Of a DNA stretch of 64,000 bases, positions 10,704 to 20,004 are shown piece by piece. The notes below the pieces were generated by a model. That model worked only from the letters and a program-made list of their open reading frames with translations, searched no databases and had not been told where the DNA came from. Numbering within the stretch: the first letter of the stretch is position 1; every line of letters starts with the position of its first letter. The stretch is from NCBI RefSeq assembly GCF_900090305.1, contig NZ_LT607751.1:4960001-5024000 (forward strand), read 5' to 3'. The position numbers were made by a program, and so were the translations under genes. Source of the stretch: Micromonospora siamensis (GTDB taxonomy: Bacteria > Actinomycetota > Actinomycetes > Mycobacteriales > Micromonosporaceae).

Positions 10704-11513
10704 TCAGCGACCCGACTCGAGGGCGCCGCCGGAGCGGCCCCCGCCGTACGAGCCCGCGAGGCCGGCCGTGGCGAGGCCGTTGGTGCCGGCCCCCGACCGG
10801 TTGCCCTCGACGCGGGTCATCTCGGCCTCCAGGCCCTGGCCCCGACCGTCGAGGTCCCGCAGCTGGCTCTCCAGGTACGCCTTGAGCCGGGTGCGGTACT
10901 CGCGCTCGAACTGCTTGAGTTCCTCGATGTGCTTCTGCAGCGCGGTGCGCTTGGCGTCCAGGCCGCCCATGGCCTCCTGGTGCCGCTGCCGGGCGTCCCG
11001 CTCCAGGGCGTCGGCCTTGGCGCGGGCCTCGCGGGTGACCTCCTCGGCCTTCGAACGGGCCTCGGAGAGCAGCTGGTCGGCCTCGCGGCGGGCGTCGGAG
11101 ACGTGGTCGTCCGCGGTCCGCTGGGCCATCATCAGCACCCGCAGGGCCTGCTGCTCGCCGTCACCGGCGGCCGCAGCCGGGCCGCCGGTCGCGCGGACCT
11201 GCTCCAGCTCGGCCTGCATCGCACGGGCCGCCTGCTCGGCGGCCGACTTGTCACGCTGGACCCGGTCGAGCTGGGCCTTCACGTCGTTGAGCTCGGCCGC
11301 GAGCCGGGCGTCGCCGCCGGGGCCGGCGGGGGCACCGCCACGGCCACCGCGCTCCACCTGGGCACGCAGCTCGTTGTTCTCCTCGATCAGACGGGCGAGC
11401 TCGCGCTCGACCTCGTCCAGGAAGGCGTCGACCTCCTCCTCGTCGTACCCCCGCTTACCGATCGGCGGTTTCTTGAAGGCGACGTTGTGGACGTCGGCCG
11501 GGGTCAGCGGCAT
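10704..11513 (-). CDS. divIVA: polar growth/division scaffold DivIVA (Wag31)
   Basis: A 269-residue protein with the DivIVA membrane-binding head [33 protein letters not shown] followed by coiled coil. A second long coiled coil (about 100-225) is rich in Ala, Glu and Arg. It marks curved membrane at cell poles and septa and organises apical wall growth in actinobacteria. The ATG at 11511-11513 has an AGGAG site 6 bases upstream. The longer frame to 11570 adds only non-conserved residues. Position downstream of sepF and yggT is the standard dcw tail. The Gly/Ser-rich C-terminus is non-conserved. Confidence 0.95.
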   Translation of the reverse strand: MPLTPADVHNVAFKKPPIGKRGYDEEEVDAFLDEVERELARLIEENNELRAQVERGGRGGAPAGPGGDARLAAELNDVKAQLDRVQRDKSAAEQAARAMQAELEQVRATGGPAAAAGDGEQQALRVLMMAQRTADDHVSDARREADQLLSEARSKAEEVTREARAKADALERDARQRHQEAMGGLDAKRTALQKHIEELKQFEREYRTRLKAYLESQLRDLDGRGQGLEAEMTRVEGNRSGAGTNGLATAGLAGSYGGGRSGGALESGR

Positions 11514-11566
11514 CGAAACTCCTCGGGTCAGTTGCGGCCGCGTAGCGGGCTGTTCCAGCGGGTCGT

Positions 11567-11866
11567 TCACCCGAGGATCAGCCGCTTCAACACGAACTCC
11601 ATCAGCACGAACAGGATAACCAGGAGCACAAGGGAGGCCAGGTCGATGCTCACGGTACCAATTCGCAGTGGAGGGATCACACGCCTCAACGCCTTGAGAG
11701 GCGGATCAGTGACGCTCCACACGGATTCCAGTCCCGCGGCCGCTCCCCGGCCCGGCTGCCAGCGGCGACCGTACTGGAGTACCGCGCTCAGGACAAAACG
11801 GGCCAGCAGCAGGAGCAGAAAGACGTACAGGATCAGGTAGAGAACCTGAAGCAGGATCGACAACAC
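11567..11866 (-). CDS. YggT-family membrane protein
   Basis: A 99-residue protein of the YggT (DUF751) family with two hydrophobic segments, residues 3-30 and 73-95, and the intervening [18 protein letters not shown] stretch typical of the family. The family is linked to division and to osmotic tolerance in other bacteria, but the exact role is unknown. It lies between sepF and divIVA, in the conserved dcw order. Confidence 0.9.
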   Translation of the reverse strand: MLSILLQVLYLILYVFLLLLLARFVLSAVLQYGRRWQPGRGAAAGLESVWSVTDPPLKALRRVIPPLRIGTVSIDLASLVLLVILFVLMEFVLKRLILG

Positions 11867-11897
11867 GGCAGGCGACGTCCCTCGGTCGAGCGGAGGA

Positions 11898-12605
11898 TTA
11901 GCTCAGGCTGAAAAAGCCGCCCTCAGCGATCTTGGCCTTGTCCTCCGCGGTGACCTGGACGTTGGCCGGTGAGAGCAGGAACACCCGGTTGGTCACGCGC
12001 TCGATCGTACCGCGCAGCCCGAAGGCCAGCCCGGCGGCGAAGTCCACCAGTCGGCGGGCGTCGGCCTCGTCCATCTCGGTGAGGTTGATGATCACCGGAA
12101 CCCCGTCCCGGAAGTGCTCGCCGATCGTGCGCGCCTCACGGTAGGTGGTCGGGTGCAGCGTGGTGATCTGGTACCGCTGCTCGTCCTCGACCGGCACGAC
12201 CCGCTCCCTCGGCTGGACCTGCGGCGCGAGGGCCAGGTTGTCCCGGGTGTGGTAGGTCAGCGCCCCGGACGTCTCGCCGGCCCCGGACCGGGTGATCGAC
12301 CGGACGCTGGACCGTTCCGCCCGCTCCGGCCGCTCCGGCCGCTCGACGTCGGCCCGGTCGCCGTCCAGGCCACGGGCCGTGGACCGCTCGCCGAGCCGAC
12401 CCCGGTCACCCACCCGGGGCCGCGGCGCCGGCGGCTCGTCGGGCTCGTCGTCCTCGTCGTCGGCGAACTCCTCGGCGTACCGGCTGCTCGACCGGTACCG
12501 CGACTCGCGGTAGCCACCCTTGTCGTAGCCGCCGTCATCGTAGGCCCGCTCGTCGTCCTCCTCGACGAGACCGAGCCAGACCCCCGCCTTGCGCAGTGCA
12601 CCCAT
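11898..12605 (-). CDS. sepF: cell-division protein SepF
   Basis: A 235-residue protein. Its first residues ([13 protein letters not shown]) form the amphipathic membrane-binding helix. The middle is acidic and disordered, and the last 95 residues are the SepF core ([39 protein letters not shown] and so on), which dimerises and binds the FtsZ tail. It is the main FtsZ membrane tether in actinobacteria, which lack FtsA. The ATG at 12603-12605 has a GGAAGG site. The longer frame to 12698 is rejected because it precedes the membrane helix. Confidence 0.95.
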   Translation of the reverse strand: MGALRKAGVWLGLVEEDDERAYDDGGYDKGGYRESRYRSSSRYAEEFADDEDDEPDEPPAPRPRVGDRGRLGERSTARGLDGDRADVERPERPERAERSSVRSITRSGAGETSGALTYHTRDNLALAPQVQPRERVVPVEDEQRYQITTLHPTTYREARTIGEHFRDGVPVIINLTEMDEADARRLVDFAAGLAFGLRGTIERVTNRVFLLSPANVQVTAEDKAKIAEGGFFSLS

Positions 12606-12796
12606 CCCGCGCCCTTCCGTCCGCCGTGCGGCACGCACCCCCGTGCCGTGTCGCCTGATCACTAGTGGACGACCATGCCCACCGGATCGGACCGGCAATC
12701 CCCTGGCGTCCGGTTCGCGTTCCGTCCGCCGTGGCCCCCGACAAGGGGACGCCGTTCCTCAAACAACACTGATGTAATTTGCTTATCGCGGTCAGG

Positions 12797-13540
12797 CTAC
12801 CCCAGGGTGGGACGCATTCCGAGTAACGCGCTGCCGACGCGGACATGTGTCGCGCCGTACCGGATCGCGATTTCCAGATCCCCGCTCATTCCCGCGGAGA
12901 GCGCCGTGGCCGCCGGATGGGCCGCCCGCACCTCGGCGGCCACCTCGGCGAGCCGGGCGAAGGCGCGCTCCGGCTCCCAGCCCAGCGGGGCGACCGCCAT
13001 CAGCCCGGCGAAGCGCAGCTCCCCGGCCGCGGCCAGCGCCTCGGCCACCGGCCCGAGCCCCCGGTCCGGGTCGGCCGAGCCGGGCAACGCCCCGCCCCGG
13101 GCCGGGTCGCCGTCGATGCTGACCTGGGCCAGCACCTCCAGCGGCCGCTCCCGGGACGCCGCCGCGGTGGCCAGCGCCCCGGCCAGCCGCACGCTGTCGA
13201 CCGAGTGGACGACGTCGGCGTACCGGACCACCGAACGGCACTTGTTGCGCTGCAACTGGCCGATGAAGTGCCAGCGCGGACGCAGCCCGGCCGCGGCGAC
13301 CTCGGCGGCCTTGCCGGCCGCCTCCTGGTCGCGATTCTCCCCCACGTCGGTGACCCCGAGCCCGGCCAGCGCGATCACGTCGCCGGCCGGGTAGGTCTTG
13401 GTCACCGCGATCATCGTCACCGCGGACCGGTCCCGGCCGGCCGCCGCGCAGGCGTCCGAGATCCGGGTCCGGACCCGGCCCAGGGCGGCCGCGAGCTCGG
13501 CCCGCCGGTCCGGCCGCACCGTGGCGTCCCGCTGTGTCAT
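12797..13540 (-). CDS. YggS-family pyridoxal-phosphate homeostasis protein
   Basis: A 247-residue PLP-binding protein of the YggS/PLPHP family, a single TIM barrel like the N-terminal domain of alanine racemase. The PLP lysine is K48 in AVTKTYPA. Later marks are GENRDQEAAGK, RWHFIGQLQRNK and the phosphate-binding GMSGDLEIAIRYGATHVRVGSALLG. It keeps PLP levels balanced and is not known to have a catalytic role. It starts 9 bases after the ftsZ stop, so it is probably cotranscribed with ftsZ. Confidence 0.95.
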   Translation of the reverse strand: MTQRDATVRPDRRAELAAALGRVRTRISDACAAAGRDRSAVTMIAVTKTYPAGDVIALAGLGVTDVGENRDQEAAGKAAEVAAAGLRPRWHFIGQLQRNKCRSVVRYADVVHSVDSVRLAGALATAAASRERPLEVLAQVSIDGDPARGGALPGSADPDRGLGPVAEALAAAGELRFAGLMAVAPLGWEPERAFARLAEVAAEVRAAHPAATALSAGMSGDLEIAIRYGATHVRVGSALLGMRPTLG

Positions 13541-13549
13541 CGGTACGAC

Positions 13550-14665
13550 TCAGGACCCGTTCTTGAGGAAGTCCGGCACGTCCACGTCGTCGAAGAGCAC
13601 CCGACGCGGGGACTGGGCCGGCGGGGGCATCGGCGCGGGCGGCGTCACCGGCGTGGCCGGCTGCGCGGGCTGGTTCTGGTTGGTCTTGCGTGCCGTCTCG
13701 GCCGCCTTGTACGCCGGGGCGCCCCCGTCGAAGCCCGCGGCGATCACGGTCACCCGCACCTCGTCGCCGAGCGCGTCGTCGATCACCGCGCCGAAGATGA
13801 TGTTGGCGTCCGGGTGGGCGGCGTCGGTGACCAGCTGAGCCGCGTCGTTGATCTCGAACAGCCCCAGGTCGGAGCCGCCGGCGATGGAGAGCAGCACCCC
13901 CCGCGCGCCGTCCATGCTCTGCTCCAGCAGCGGGCTGGAGATGGCCGCCTCGGCCGCCTCGACGGCGCGGTTCTCGCCGCGGGCGCTGCCGATGCCCATC
14001 AGGGCGCTGCCGGCGCCGCTCATCACGCTCTTGACGTCGGCGAAGTCCAGGTTGATCAGTCCCGGGGTGGTGATCAGGTCGGTGATGCCCTGGACACCGG
14101 AGAGGAGCACCTGGTCCGCGGTGCGGAAGGCGTCCATCATGCTGATGTTGCGGTCACCGAGCGCGAGCAGCCGGTCGTTGGGGATCACGATGAGCGTGTC
14201 GCACTGGTTGCGCAGCTCGTCGATGCCCGACTCGGCCTGCACCTGCCGGCGCTTGCCCTCGAACGAGAACGGCCGGGTCACCACGCCGATGGTCAGCGCG
14301 CCCAGCTTGCGGGCGATGTTGGCCACCACCGGCGCGCCGCCGGTGCCGGTGCCGCCGCCCTCGCCGCAGGTCACGAAGACCATGTCGGCGCCCTTGAGCA
14401 CCTCCTCGATCTCGTCGCGGTGGTCCTCGGCGGCGTTCTTGCCGACGTCGGGGTTCGCGCCGGCGCCGAGCCCGCGGGTCAGCTCCCGGCCGACGTCGAG
14501 CTTCACGTCGGCGTCACTCATCAGCAGCGCCTGCGCATCGGTGTTGATCGCGATGAACTCGACGCCCTTGAGCCCAACCTCGATCATGCGGTTGACGGCG
14601 TTGACGCCGCCGCCACCGATGCCGACGACCTTGATGACCGCCAGATAGTTGTGCGGAGGTGTCAT
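13550..14665 (-). CDS. ftsZ: cell-division GTPase FtsZ
   Basis: A 371-residue tubulin homologue. The nucleotide-binding motif GGGTGTG is at residues 103-109, and INTDAQAL (around residue 40) is the T1-T2 region. The T7 catalytic-loop region NLDFADV follows. A Pro-rich linker leads to the conserved C-terminal peptide VDVPDFLKN, the docking site for SepF and FtsW. It forms the Z-ring. A strong promoter-like sequence lies about 110-140 bases upstream. Unlike Streptomyces, the next gene is yggS with no pgeF between. Confidence 0.98.
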   Translation of the reverse strand: MTPPHNYLAVIKVVGIGGGGVNAVNRMIEVGLKGVEFIAINTDAQALLMSDADVKLDVGRELTRGLGAGANPDVGKNAAEDHRDEIEEVLKGADMVFVTCGEGGGTGTGGAPVVANIARKLGALTIGVVTRPFSFEGKRRQVQAESGIDELRNQCDTLIVIPNDRLLALGDRNISMMDAFRTADQVLLSGVQGITDLITTPGLINLDFADVKSVMSGAGSALMGIGSARGENRAVEAAEAAISSPLLEQSMDGARGVLLSIAGGSDLGLFEINDAAQLVTDAAHPDANIIFGAVIDDALGDEVRVTVIAAGFDGGAPAYKAAETARKTNQNQPAQPATPVTPPAPMPPPAQSPRRVLFDDVDVPDFLKNGS

Positions 14666-14773
14666 CTCCGGTCCCTTTCCCTTCGAGATTGGCGTGGGCC
14701 GACCAGTAACGGCTTGGCCAGAACGGTGGCCGACTCGACGGTCCCCAGTGGAGGATCGGGGGTGAACCCTAAC

Positions 14774-14802
14774 CCTCTACTAGAGGCTTACGGTTATGTC
14801 AA
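14774..14802 (-). promoter_or_regulatory. putative ftsZ promoter, -35 TTGACA and -10 TAGAGG
   Basis: On the minus strand TTGACA (14802-14797) is followed by exactly 17 bases and TAGAGG (14779-14774). This is one of the few consensus-like housekeeping promoters in the window. The -10 lies inside a 13-base palindrome, CCTCTACTAGAGG (14774-14786). The predicted 5' UTR is about 100 bases. The sequence is AT-rich for this genome. Confidence 0.6.
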
Positions 14803-14907
14803 CCACTGATCCTCTTCCGGGCAACGTAGGCGCACCCACGCCGCGAGCCAAGGACCTGCGCGGCGTGTCGCCGCCCGGAGCGGAACGTCTCACGTCCACC
14901 CCCCGGA

Positions 14908-15726
14908 TCACTTGAAGGTCACCACGTCGGGCGCGCTGACGTCGATCGTGTCGGCTTCCCGACCGAGCAGCGCCGCGGCCACCCTCGCCTTGTCATTACC
15001 CCGGCTGGAGTCTCCCCAGACCACCGTCCGGTCGTCGGCCAGTCGCAGGCTGATCCGGGCCAGCCCGTCCACCTCGACCTCCCGCAGCACGGCGCGCAGC
15101 GGCGGGGTCAGCGCGGCGAGCACGGTCAGGCCGGCCCGGGTGTCCGGATCCTCCGGCCCCGGCCGCGCCACCCGCAGCAACGGCAGCCCGGCCGGCTGCT
15201 CGGCCGGGGTCAGGAAGACCACCCCCGCCCGGTCAACCACCGCGAACCGGTCGCCCTGCGGCACCACCGCCACCTGCCGGCGTTCCACCACCCGGACCAC
15301 CAGCGTCCCCGGCCAGTCCCGGTGCACCGACGCCCGCTCCACCGGAGCCAGGGCACCGATCCGGCGGGCCGCGCCGGCCAGGTCGACCCGGGCCAGCGGC
15401 ACCCCGTCCGGCACCGCCGCCGCGTCCCGCACCTGCACCGGGGTGACCAGCTTCGCGCCCTCCACCCGGACCTCCCGGACCCCGAACAGCCCGGTCCCGA
15501 GGACCGTCCAGGCGACCAGCCCGGCCAGGGCGAGCACCCCGGCGGCGACCGCCCAGGGCAGCGCGGCCCGCATCCGGCGACGCCGGGCCCGGGCCATGAA
15601 CCGTCGGGTGGACGGCGGAACCGCGTCGGTGCCGGCGCGGACCAACTGCCAACGCCGGACCGGCCCGCGGCGCGTACCACCGGGGTCCGCCCCGGAGGTA
15701 CGGCCTCGCGCCGGCCCGGGGCTCAT
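14908..15726 (-). CDS. ftsQ: division protein FtsQ/DivIB
   Basis: A 272-residue bitopic protein with a basic cytoplasmic tail of about 55 residues, one membrane helix (about 58-78, WAVAAGVLALAGLVAWTVL), a POTRA domain (FGVREVRVEGAKLVTPVQVRDAA...) and the FtsQ beta domain up to the C-terminus. It links early and late divisome proteins in complex with FtsL and FtsB/DivIC. Its ATG overlaps the murC stop (ATGA). About 240 bases separate it from ftsZ, which has its own promoter. Confidence 0.9.
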   Translation of the reverse strand: MSPGPARGRTSGADPGGTRRGPVRRWQLVRAGTDAVPPSTRRFMARARRRRMRAALPWAVAAGVLALAGLVAWTVLGTGLFGVREVRVEGAKLVTPVQVRDAAAVPDGVPLARVDLAGAARRIGALAPVERASVHRDWPGTLVVRVVERRQVAVVPQGDRFAVVDRAGVVFLTPAEQPAGLPLLRVARPGPEDPDTRAGLTVLAALTPPLRAVLREVEVDGLARISLRLADDRTVVWGDSSRGNDKARVAAALLGREADTIDVSAPDVVTFK

Positions 15727-17207
15727 CCGGCCGCGGCGGCCGCGTCCGGACCCACGGCCGAGCCGATCGCGGTCGTGCCGGCGTCGCCCGTGCGGGCCAG
15801 CAGCGCGTCCAGCAGCTCGTCACCCATCAGCGAGATCGGCGGCGCGCCCATCGTCACCACCACGTCACCGGCCCTGGCCCGGCGGGCCACCTCCACCGGA
15901 GCCGCCTCCCACGAGTCGACGAAGACCTTCCGGTCGGCCGGCAACGGCACCTCCGCGATCAGGGCCACCGAGCCCTCCCCCGGCGCCCGCAGCTCACCCG
16001 GGCCGAAGACCTCCAGCAGCACCACCTCGTCGGCGATGCCCAGGGCCGCGGCGATCTCGGCCTGGTTGTCCCGGGTCCGGTAGAGCCGGTAGGGCTGGAA
16101 CACCACGATCAGCCGGCCCTCGCCGGCCACCTCGCGCAGCGTCTGCAACGCCAGCGTCATCGAGGTCGGGTGGTAGGCGTACTCGTCGTAGACCAGCACA
16201 CCGTCCGCGACGCCCTTGCGCTCGAACCGCCGCCGCACGCCGGGGAACGCGCCCAGCGCGGCCTCCGCCGCGGTCAGCGGCAGCTCCAGCAGGTACGCGG
16301 TGAGCACCGCCGACGCGGCGTTTAGCCCCATGTGCCGGCCCGGGATCGGCAGCCGGATCTCGCCCAGCGACCGCCCCTGCATCTCGGCCAGGAAGCGCAC
16401 GCCCCGCGCCGAGGACGCCAGCTCGGTCATCCGCAGGTCGGCGTCGGCCGCCTCGCCGTACGTCCAGACCCGTCGCCCCTCGGCGCGCAGCGTCTCCGCC
16501 AGCCGCCGCCCACCCGGGTCGTCGGCACAGGTGACGATGAAGCCCTCCGGGTCGGTGAGCCGGGCGAACTCGGCGAACGCGGCCTCCAGGGTGGCCAGGT
16601 CGCCGTAGGTGTTGAGGTGGTCCGCCTCGATGTTCGTGATGATCGACACGTACGGGCGGTAGATCAGGAAGGAGCGGTCGCTCTCGTCCGCCTCCACCAC
16701 GAAGTACTCGCCGGTGCCGTGGTGGGCGCTGGACGCCGACTCGGAGATCTCGCCGCCGATGACGAAGGACGGGTCCACCCCGGCCTGCTGGAGCACCATC
16801 GTGATCATCGAGGTGGTGGAGGTCTTGCCGTGCGTGCCCGCCACCGCCACCGTGCGCCGGCCGGTCATCGCCGCGGCCAGCGCCTCGGAGCGGTGCAGCA
16901 CCCGCAGGCCGCGCCGGCGCGCCTCGACCATCTCCAGGTGGTCCTGCGGGATGGCGGTCGAGTAGACCACGGTGTCCACGCCGTCCAGGTTGGCCGTCTC
17001 GTGGGTCATGTGGATCGTCCCGCCGAGCGCCCGCAGGCCGGCCAGGGAGGGCCACTCCCGCAGCTCGCTGCCGGAGACCGGCAGGCCCCGGGTGAGGAAG
17101 AGCCGGGCCAGGCCGGCCATCCCGACGCCGCCGACGCCGATCAGGTGGATCCGGCCCAGGTCCTCCGCGGTGAGGGTGCCGGCCGGGGTGAACTGCGCGG
17201 TGTTCAT
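15723..17207 (-). CDS. murC: UDP-N-acetylmuramate--L-alanine ligase
   Basis: A 494-residue Mur ligase that adds L-Ala to UDP-MurNAc, the first amino acid of the stem peptide. The N-terminal Rossmann motif is HLIGVGGVGMAGLARL, the ATP loop is AGTHGKTSTTSM, and EADESDRSFL and NIEADHLNTYGD complete the active site. The ATG at 17207 has a GGGAAGG site. ftsQ follows with a 4-base overlap. The C-terminal 15 residues are Ala-rich and non-conserved. Confidence 0.97.
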   Translation of the reverse strand: MNTAQFTPAGTLTAEDLGRIHLIGVGGVGMAGLARLFLTRGLPVSGSELREWPSLAGLRALGGTIHMTHETANLDGVDTVVYSTAIPQDHLEMVEARRRGLRVLHRSEALAAAMTGRRTVAVAGTHGKTSTTSMITMVLQQAGVDPSFVIGGEISESASSAHHGTGEYFVVEADESDRSFLIYRPYVSIITNIEADHLNTYGDLATLEAAFAEFARLTDPEGFIVTCADDPGGRRLAETLRAEGRRVWTYGEAADADLRMTELASSARGVRFLAEMQGRSLGEIRLPIPGRHMGLNAASAVLTAYLLELPLTAAEAALGAFPGVRRRFERKGVADGVLVYDEYAYHPTSMTLALQTLREVAGEGRLIVVFQPYRLYRTRDNQAEIAAALGIADEVVLLEVFGPGELRAPGEGSVALIAEVPLPADRKVFVDSWEAAPVEVARRARAGDVVVTMGAPPISLMGDELLDALLARTGDAGTTAIGSAVGPDAAAAAG

Positions 17208-17298
17208 GCGGTGTACCTTCCCGTCGCGGTCGACCAGATCACCGGTCCACCGTTCGTTCGCGACTGCGGGGCTCGCAACCCCGGCTCACTCCTCGCGC

Positions 17299-18405
17299 TC
17301 ACCGGTTGACCGCCTCGTAGACGAACCTGAGCAGCGCCTCGTCGCCGTCGCGACGGCCGTACGCGGCGGCGGCGTGGCTCATCGCCGCGAGCCGCTGCGG
17401 GTCCCGCACCAGCGGGATCACCGTACGCTCCAGCCAGTCCGGGGTCAGCTCGGCGTCGTCGACGAGCAGCCCTCCACCGGCCTGCACCACGGGCAGCGCG
17501 TTGCGCTTCTGCTCCTGGTTGCTGTGCGGGTACGGCACGTAGATCGTGGGCAGGCCGATCGCGGCCACCTCGGCGCAGGTCATCGCCCCGCCCCGGGCGA
17601 GCATCAGGTCGGCGGCGGCGTAGCCCAGCTCCATCTCCGACAGGTAGGGCAGGGTCACGTACGGCACCGGCAGGTCGGTGGGGACCGGCACCGGCTCGTT
17701 GCGGGCGCCGATCACGTGCAGCACCTGCACGCCGTTGCGGGCCAGCTCCTTGGCCGCCCCGGAGACGGCCAGGTTGATCGAGCGGGCGCCCTGCGAGCCA
17801 CCGGCGACGAAGAGCACCGGCAGGTCGGGGCGGAGTCCGAAGTGGGCGCGGGCGGCGTTGCGCATGGCCGTCCGGTCCAGCCCGGAGATGCCCCGGCGCA
17901 GCGGCACCCCGACCACGCGGGCGTCACGCAGCGCCTCGGCCTGGGCCGGCTGGTGCGGGAAGCCGACCGCGACGTTCTTCGTGAACTTCATGCCCATCCG
18001 GTTGGCCACGCCCGGGGGCACGTTCACCTCGTGGATGACGATGGGCAGCTCGCGCCGCCAGGCCGCCAGGTAGCCGGGGACCGAGACGTACCCGCCGAAG
18101 CCGACCACCACGTCGGCCCGCACCTCGTCGATCACCTTGCCCGCCGCGCGCGCCGCCTTCCACATCCGGTCCGGGGTGCGGACCAGGTTGAGGTTGATCG
18201 AGCGGGGCAGCTGGTAGGCCGGGATCTGGCGCAGGTCGTAGCCGTGCGGCGGGATCAGCTCGTTCTCCAGGCCCTTCGGCGTGCCGAGGCAGGTGATCCG
18301 GACGCCCGGGTCGTGTCGGCGCAGGCAGTCGGCGAAGGCCAGCAGCGGGTAGATGTGCCCACCCGTGCCCCCTCCGCAGAGCACCACCGAACGCAGCGGA
18401 CCCAT
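17299..18405 (-). CDS. murG: lipid II synthase MurG
   Basis: A 368-residue GT-B glycosyltransferase that adds GlcNAc to lipid I on the inner face of the membrane. The N-terminal glycine loop is CGGGTGGHIYPLLAFAD, and later marks are VVGFGGYVSVPGYLAAW and the donor-site VAGGSQGARSINLAV and ARGGAMTCAEVAAIGLPTIYVPYPHSNQEQKRNA. The ATG overlaps the ftsW stop (TGATG) and has a GAGGAG site. The longer open frame to 19341 is only a shadow over ftsW. Confidence 0.97.
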   Translation of the reverse strand: MGPLRSVVLCGGGTGGHIYPLLAFADCLRRHDPGVRITCLGTPKGLENELIPPHGYDLRQIPAYQLPRSINLNLVRTPDRMWKAARAAGKVIDEVRADVVVGFGGYVSVPGYLAAWRRELPIVIHEVNVPPGVANRMGMKFTKNVAVGFPHQPAQAEALRDARVVGVPLRRGISGLDRTAMRNAARAHFGLRPDLPVLFVAGGSQGARSINLAVSGAAKELARNGVQVLHVIGARNEPVPVPTDLPVPYVTLPYLSEMELGYAAADLMLARGGAMTCAEVAAIGLPTIYVPYPHSNQEQKRNALPVVQAGGGLLVDDAELTPDWLERTVIPLVRDPQRLAAMSHAAAAYGRRDGDEALLRFVYEAVNR

Positions 18406-19928
18406 CAGCGTCTCCTCTCGTTCGCCGTCCCCGCCCGGCCCGTGCGGGCGGCGCGGGGTGCGGCCTGGTCGTCGGACCGCCGCGCTCGCGCCCGGGGCAC
18501 GGACCCTCGGGCAGCCGGCGGCGGTGCCGCCGGTCGGCGGCGCCGGCCGGGAAGCGGCGGCAACGGGGCCCACACTAGCCGGACCCATCGGGCCGGCGGA
18601 CGGGCGTGCAGGGCCCGGGCCGCGTCCGGCTCCGCGCGGGCGAACGAGGCGAGCATCCCGACCGCGGCCATCGTCACCACCAGGGCGCTGCCGCCGTCGG
18701 AGATGAACGGCAGCGGCAGGCCGGTGATCGGCAGCAGGCCGACCACCCCACCGATGTTGATCGCCGCCTGGCTGACCAGCCAGGTGGTGACCGCGGCGGC
18801 GGCCAGCCGGCGGAACGGGTCCTCGACCCGGCGGGCGATCCGCAGCCCGCTGTAGGCCAGCACGGCGAAGAGCACCAGCACCACCGTGCAGCCGACCACG
18901 CCCAACTCCTCGGCGATGATCGCGAAGATGAAGTCGTTGTGCGCCTCGGGCAGCCAGTCCCACTTCAGGCTGCTCTTGCCCAGGCCGACGCCGAACCAGC
19001 CACCGTGCTCGATGGCCAGCCGCCCCTGGTAGATCTGCCAGCAGCTGGTGAGCTTGCACTTCGCCGGGTCCTCCAGGAAAGAGGTCAGCCGGGCGAAGCG
19101 GTAGTTGGTGGCGTCCCGCTCGCCGGAACCGGCGCCGAGCGAGGCGGCGGCGATCAGCAGGCCGATGCCGGCGACGCCGACAGCGCTGAGCACGGCGAAG
19201 ATCTGCGTCCGCACCCCGGCCGCCCAGAGCAGGCCCACCACGATCGCCAGCAGACAGAGCATGGTGCCGAGGTCGTTGTAGCCGACCAGCACGGCGAGCA
19301 GGCCCATCACCGGGAACATCGGGGTGGCCAGCTCCTTCCACCAGCCCAGCGCGGCGCCCTTGCGAGCGATAACCCGGGCCCCCCAGAGCACCAGCGCGAA
19401 CTTCGCCAGCTCGGAGGGCTGCAGCTGGACCGGGCCGAGGTAGAGCCAGTTCAGGTGGGCCCGCAGCGGGCCGATGACGCCGTCCTCCTGGCCGGTCAGC
19501 CGGGCGTAGGCCAGCAGCAGGTTGAGCACCAGCAGCAGCGCGATCGCGGTGGCCAGCGCCGGGCGGCCCAGCGCCCGGTAGGTGCGGGCGGGCAGCCGTT
19601 GGCAGGCCCAGAAGGCCACCACGCCGATCAGCGCGAAGATCGTCTGCTTGGCCAGCGAGGCGGAGGCGTCGCCGTCCTTGGCGTAGTCCACCACCGACGT
19701 CGCCGAGAAGACCATGGTCAGGCCGATCACCAGCAGCAGGCCGCCGCTGGAGAGCAGCAGATAGTACGAGGCCAGCGGCCGGGCCAGCAGACCGCGCAGC
19801 GCGGCCAGCCCGGCCGCCGCGGTCGCCCCGGACGGCGGTGCGGGCGGGTCGGGCGTACGCCCACCGCCCGTCACCCGCCGTGCCGCCGTGTCCGTCGTCG
19901 TCGTGCCGGTACCTCGGTCCTCCCCCAC
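18405..19928 (-). CDS. ftsW: septal peptidoglycan polymerase FtsW
   Basis: A 507-residue SEDS glycosyltransferase with ten membrane helices that polymerises lipid II with its partner FtsI. Family segments are LQPSELAKFALVLWGAR, YNDLGTMLCLL (catalytic loop region), HNDFIFAIIAEELG and LPFISDGGSALV. Both ends are extended by disordered, Pro/Arg-rich cytoplasmic tails (about 45 residues at the N-terminus and 70 at the C-terminus). The GTG start lies 76 bases downstream of mraY, and murD, which would normally lie between them, is absent. murG follows with overlapping stop and start codons. Confidence 0.95.
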   Translation of the reverse strand: MGEDRGTGTTTTDTAARRVTGGGRTPDPPAPPSGATAAAGLAALRGLLARPLASYYLLLSSGGLLLVIGLTMVFSATSVVDYAKDGDASASLAKQTIFALIGVVAFWACQRLPARTYRALGRPALATAIALLLVLNLLLAYARLTGQEDGVIGPLRAHLNWLYLGPVQLQPSELAKFALVLWGARVIARKGAALGWWKELATPMFPVMGLLAVLVGYNDLGTMLCLLAIVVGLLWAAGVRTQIFAVLSAVGVAGIGLLIAAASLGAGSGERDATNYRFARLTSFLEDPAKCKLTSCWQIYQGRLAIEHGGWFGVGLGKSSLKWDWLPEAHNDFIFAIIAEELGVVGCTVVLVLFAVLAYSGLRIARRVEDPFRRLAAAAVTTWLVSQAAINIGGVVGLLPITGLPLPFISDGGSALVVTMAAVGMLASFARAEPDAARALHARPPARWVRLVWAPLPPLPGRRRRPAAPPPAARGSVPRARARRSDDQAAPRAARTGRAGTANERRR

Positions 19929-20004
19929 CCGACCATCATTGCGGGTCGGGCGGGTCCGTTCCCGGTGAACCGCCCGGTCGGCGTGTCGGAACGTGGAACC
20001 AGGC

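Noticed and set aside
17299..19341. 680-residue frame suggesting a fused MurG
   Set aside because: The part upstream of 18405 is a shadow of ftsW; the MurG start with its GAGGAG site is at 18405.
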